The notes below the pieces were generated by a model, which did not search any database, was not told the origin of the DNA, and saw nothing but the letters and a program-made list of their open reading frames with translations. Source: Chryseobacterium gleum (GTDB lineage: Bacteria; Bacteroidota; Bacteroidia; Flavobacteriales_F; PHOS-HE28). Taken from it: a DNA stretch of 36,916 nt. The first letter of the stretch is position 1; each line of letters starts with the position of its first letter. A program made the position numbers and the translations under genes. The stretch lies in NCBI GenBank assembly GCA_945872795.1, contig CAMCAZ010000036.1, positions 1-36,916 on the forward strand, written 5' to 3'. Positions 36,019 through 36,916 of this stretch are shown here, piece by piece.

Positions 36019-36916
36019 TCAATGCACCACCACCAAGCGCCCATGGCCTGCGGGCCGGTCGTGCACGATCAGTGAGAGTACATAGGTGCCTGCGGGCAGT
36101 TGGTCCGTGGCGATACGGAGGTGGTCCGCGTGTCGCGTCACCAACGGGCTCATCAGCCGGCCGGTGGCGTCGTGGACCTGCAGGGTGGCATCAGGGTCCA
36201 CTACCGGAACGCGGACCAGTTCGTCGGCCGGTTGCGGGTAGGGTGTGAGCACCGTGTTCGGCTTCGTGTCCGGAAGGCCCGTAAGGATGTCCACCAGCGC
36301 TTCGGCCGAACCGGCGCAGCCAAATTCCGTGGTGTAGGAATAGGTGATGAGGATGGGCCAGCCTGTCACCTGCTCCGTGAACAGGGAGTCGCCCACCACA
36401 CCTTCACCGGACCAGCTGCCGCCCAAGGGGTTGCCGCCTTCCAACAGCGCATGAACTCCGAAGGGCAGGGTGGAGAAGGGCACTGTGAGCGACACATCGG
36501 GCACCGTGGCCAGGTTGTAATGAGCGTAGGTGGTGGCCTCCGGGAAGGGCAACTGCTTCATCAGCAGGTCCGGCGCGCCATCGGCGTTCAGGTCGGCCAC
36601 GATGTGCAGCATGTAGCTGGTCAGGAAGGGGTCCACCTCCTCCCAATAGCGCATCACCAAACTGTCCTCCTCCATCTGCACCACATGGAACACGGCATTC
36701 CCCACGTTCAGGGCCTTTCCGAACAGCTCGGGCCGCTCATCGCAGTCCAGGTCCATGATGCGGCGGTAGTGATTGTAGTTGAGCTCCGTCTCCACATGGC
36801 GCAGGTGGAATACGGAGTCCGGGTCGGAGAGGAACATGTTCAAGGGGTTCAGCAGGTCGGGCACGCCATCGTTGTTCATGTCCGCCACATCCCAGAAACG
36901 CATGCCGAAGCTGGAT
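36019..36916 (-). CDS. C-terminal part of a T9SS-exported protein with FG-GAP/VCBS-like repeats (cut by the window edge)
   Basis: The frame is open through the window end (SSFG before the first Met visible), so the 5' part is missing. The visible region has calcium-binding-type repeats: ADMNNDGVPDLLNP, MDLDCDERPELFG and ADLNADGAPDLLMKQ, each with the D-x-N/D-x-D-G pattern of integrin-like FG-GAP repeats. After a beta-rich section (WPILITYSYTTEFGCAGS) a type A sorting domain ends the protein (YPQPADELVRVPVVD, ATGRLMSPLV, DQLPAGTYVLSLIV, GRLVVVH). It is therefore exported to the cell surface by T9SS. It is probably first in transcription order relative to the DUF4421 gene. Confidence 0.85.
   Translation of the reverse strand, partial: SSFGMRFWDVADMNNDGVPDLLNPLNMFLSDPDSVFHLRHVETELNYNHYRRIMDLDCDERPELFGKALNVGNAVFHVVQMEEDSLVMRYWEEVDPFLTSYMLHIVADLNADGAPDLLMKQLPFPEATTYAHYNLATVPDVSLTVPFSTLPFGVHALLEGGNPLGGSWSGEGVVGDSLFTEQVTGWPILITYSYTTEFGCAGSAEALVDILTGLPDTKPNTVLTPYPQPADELVRVPVVDPDATLQVHDATGRLMSPLVTRHADHLRIATDQLPAGTYVLSLIVHDRPAGHGRLVVVH

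Overview
The window comes from a GC-rich member of the Bacteroidota, probably near the Flavobacteriales. Four things point there. Many secreted proteins end in type IX secretion (T9SS) sorting domains. The families present are typical of the phylum: DUF1573, DUF4421, and an RND pump fused to its outer-membrane channel. Genes are preceded by TAnnTTTG or TAnnTTCG promoter boxes. Several mutually exclusive gene remnants suggest a genome rich in duplication and decay. No rRNA, tRNA, CRISPR array or complete insertion sequence was seen.

Region 1 (1-9000, mostly minus strand): two modular T9SS-exported proteins (one with three CUB domains) on either side of a class I aminotransferase, small secreted proteins, and a tandem pair of DUF1573 proteins with a clear terminator. 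Between 2.9 and 3.7 kb lies a scrap zone holding an AbgT transporter tail, a palindrome, a 95-bp MITE-like element and a frameshifted small secreted gene.

Region 2 (9000-16900, plus strand): housekeeping genes valS, a Ppx/GppA phosphatase, and a large fused isobutyryl-CoA mutase (IcmF). Short tandem repeats with 7- or 8-bp periods lie upstream of valS, inside valS in frame, and twice inside icmF in frame. In icmF each insert has two inverted heptad arms.

Region 3 (27545 down to 16955, minus strand): a nine-gene divalent-metal efflux operon. In order of transcription: a His-rich anchored protein, a CzcA-type RND pump fused to a TolC-like channel, a membrane fusion lipoprotein with a His-rich insert, a His-rich lipoprotein, a secreted His-tailed protein, a one-pass membrane protein, an HXXEE-like membrane protein, a metal P-type ATPase and DUF3703. 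The pump and channel would move metal across both membranes, the P-type ATPase would empty the cytoplasm, and the His-rich proteins would bind metal in the periplasm.

Region 4 (27590-29240, plus strand): a broken second copy of the mutase C-terminal half plus a third copy of its last codons, cut up by palindromic repeats.

Region 5 (29380-36916): two paralogous small secreted proteins, dinD overlapping a secreted protein gene, a small secreted gene with an in-frame stop, several orphan T9SS sorting-domain remnants, a GH5 glycoside hydrolase, a DUF4421 outer-membrane protein, and the C-terminal part of a repeat-containing T9SS protein running off the window edge.
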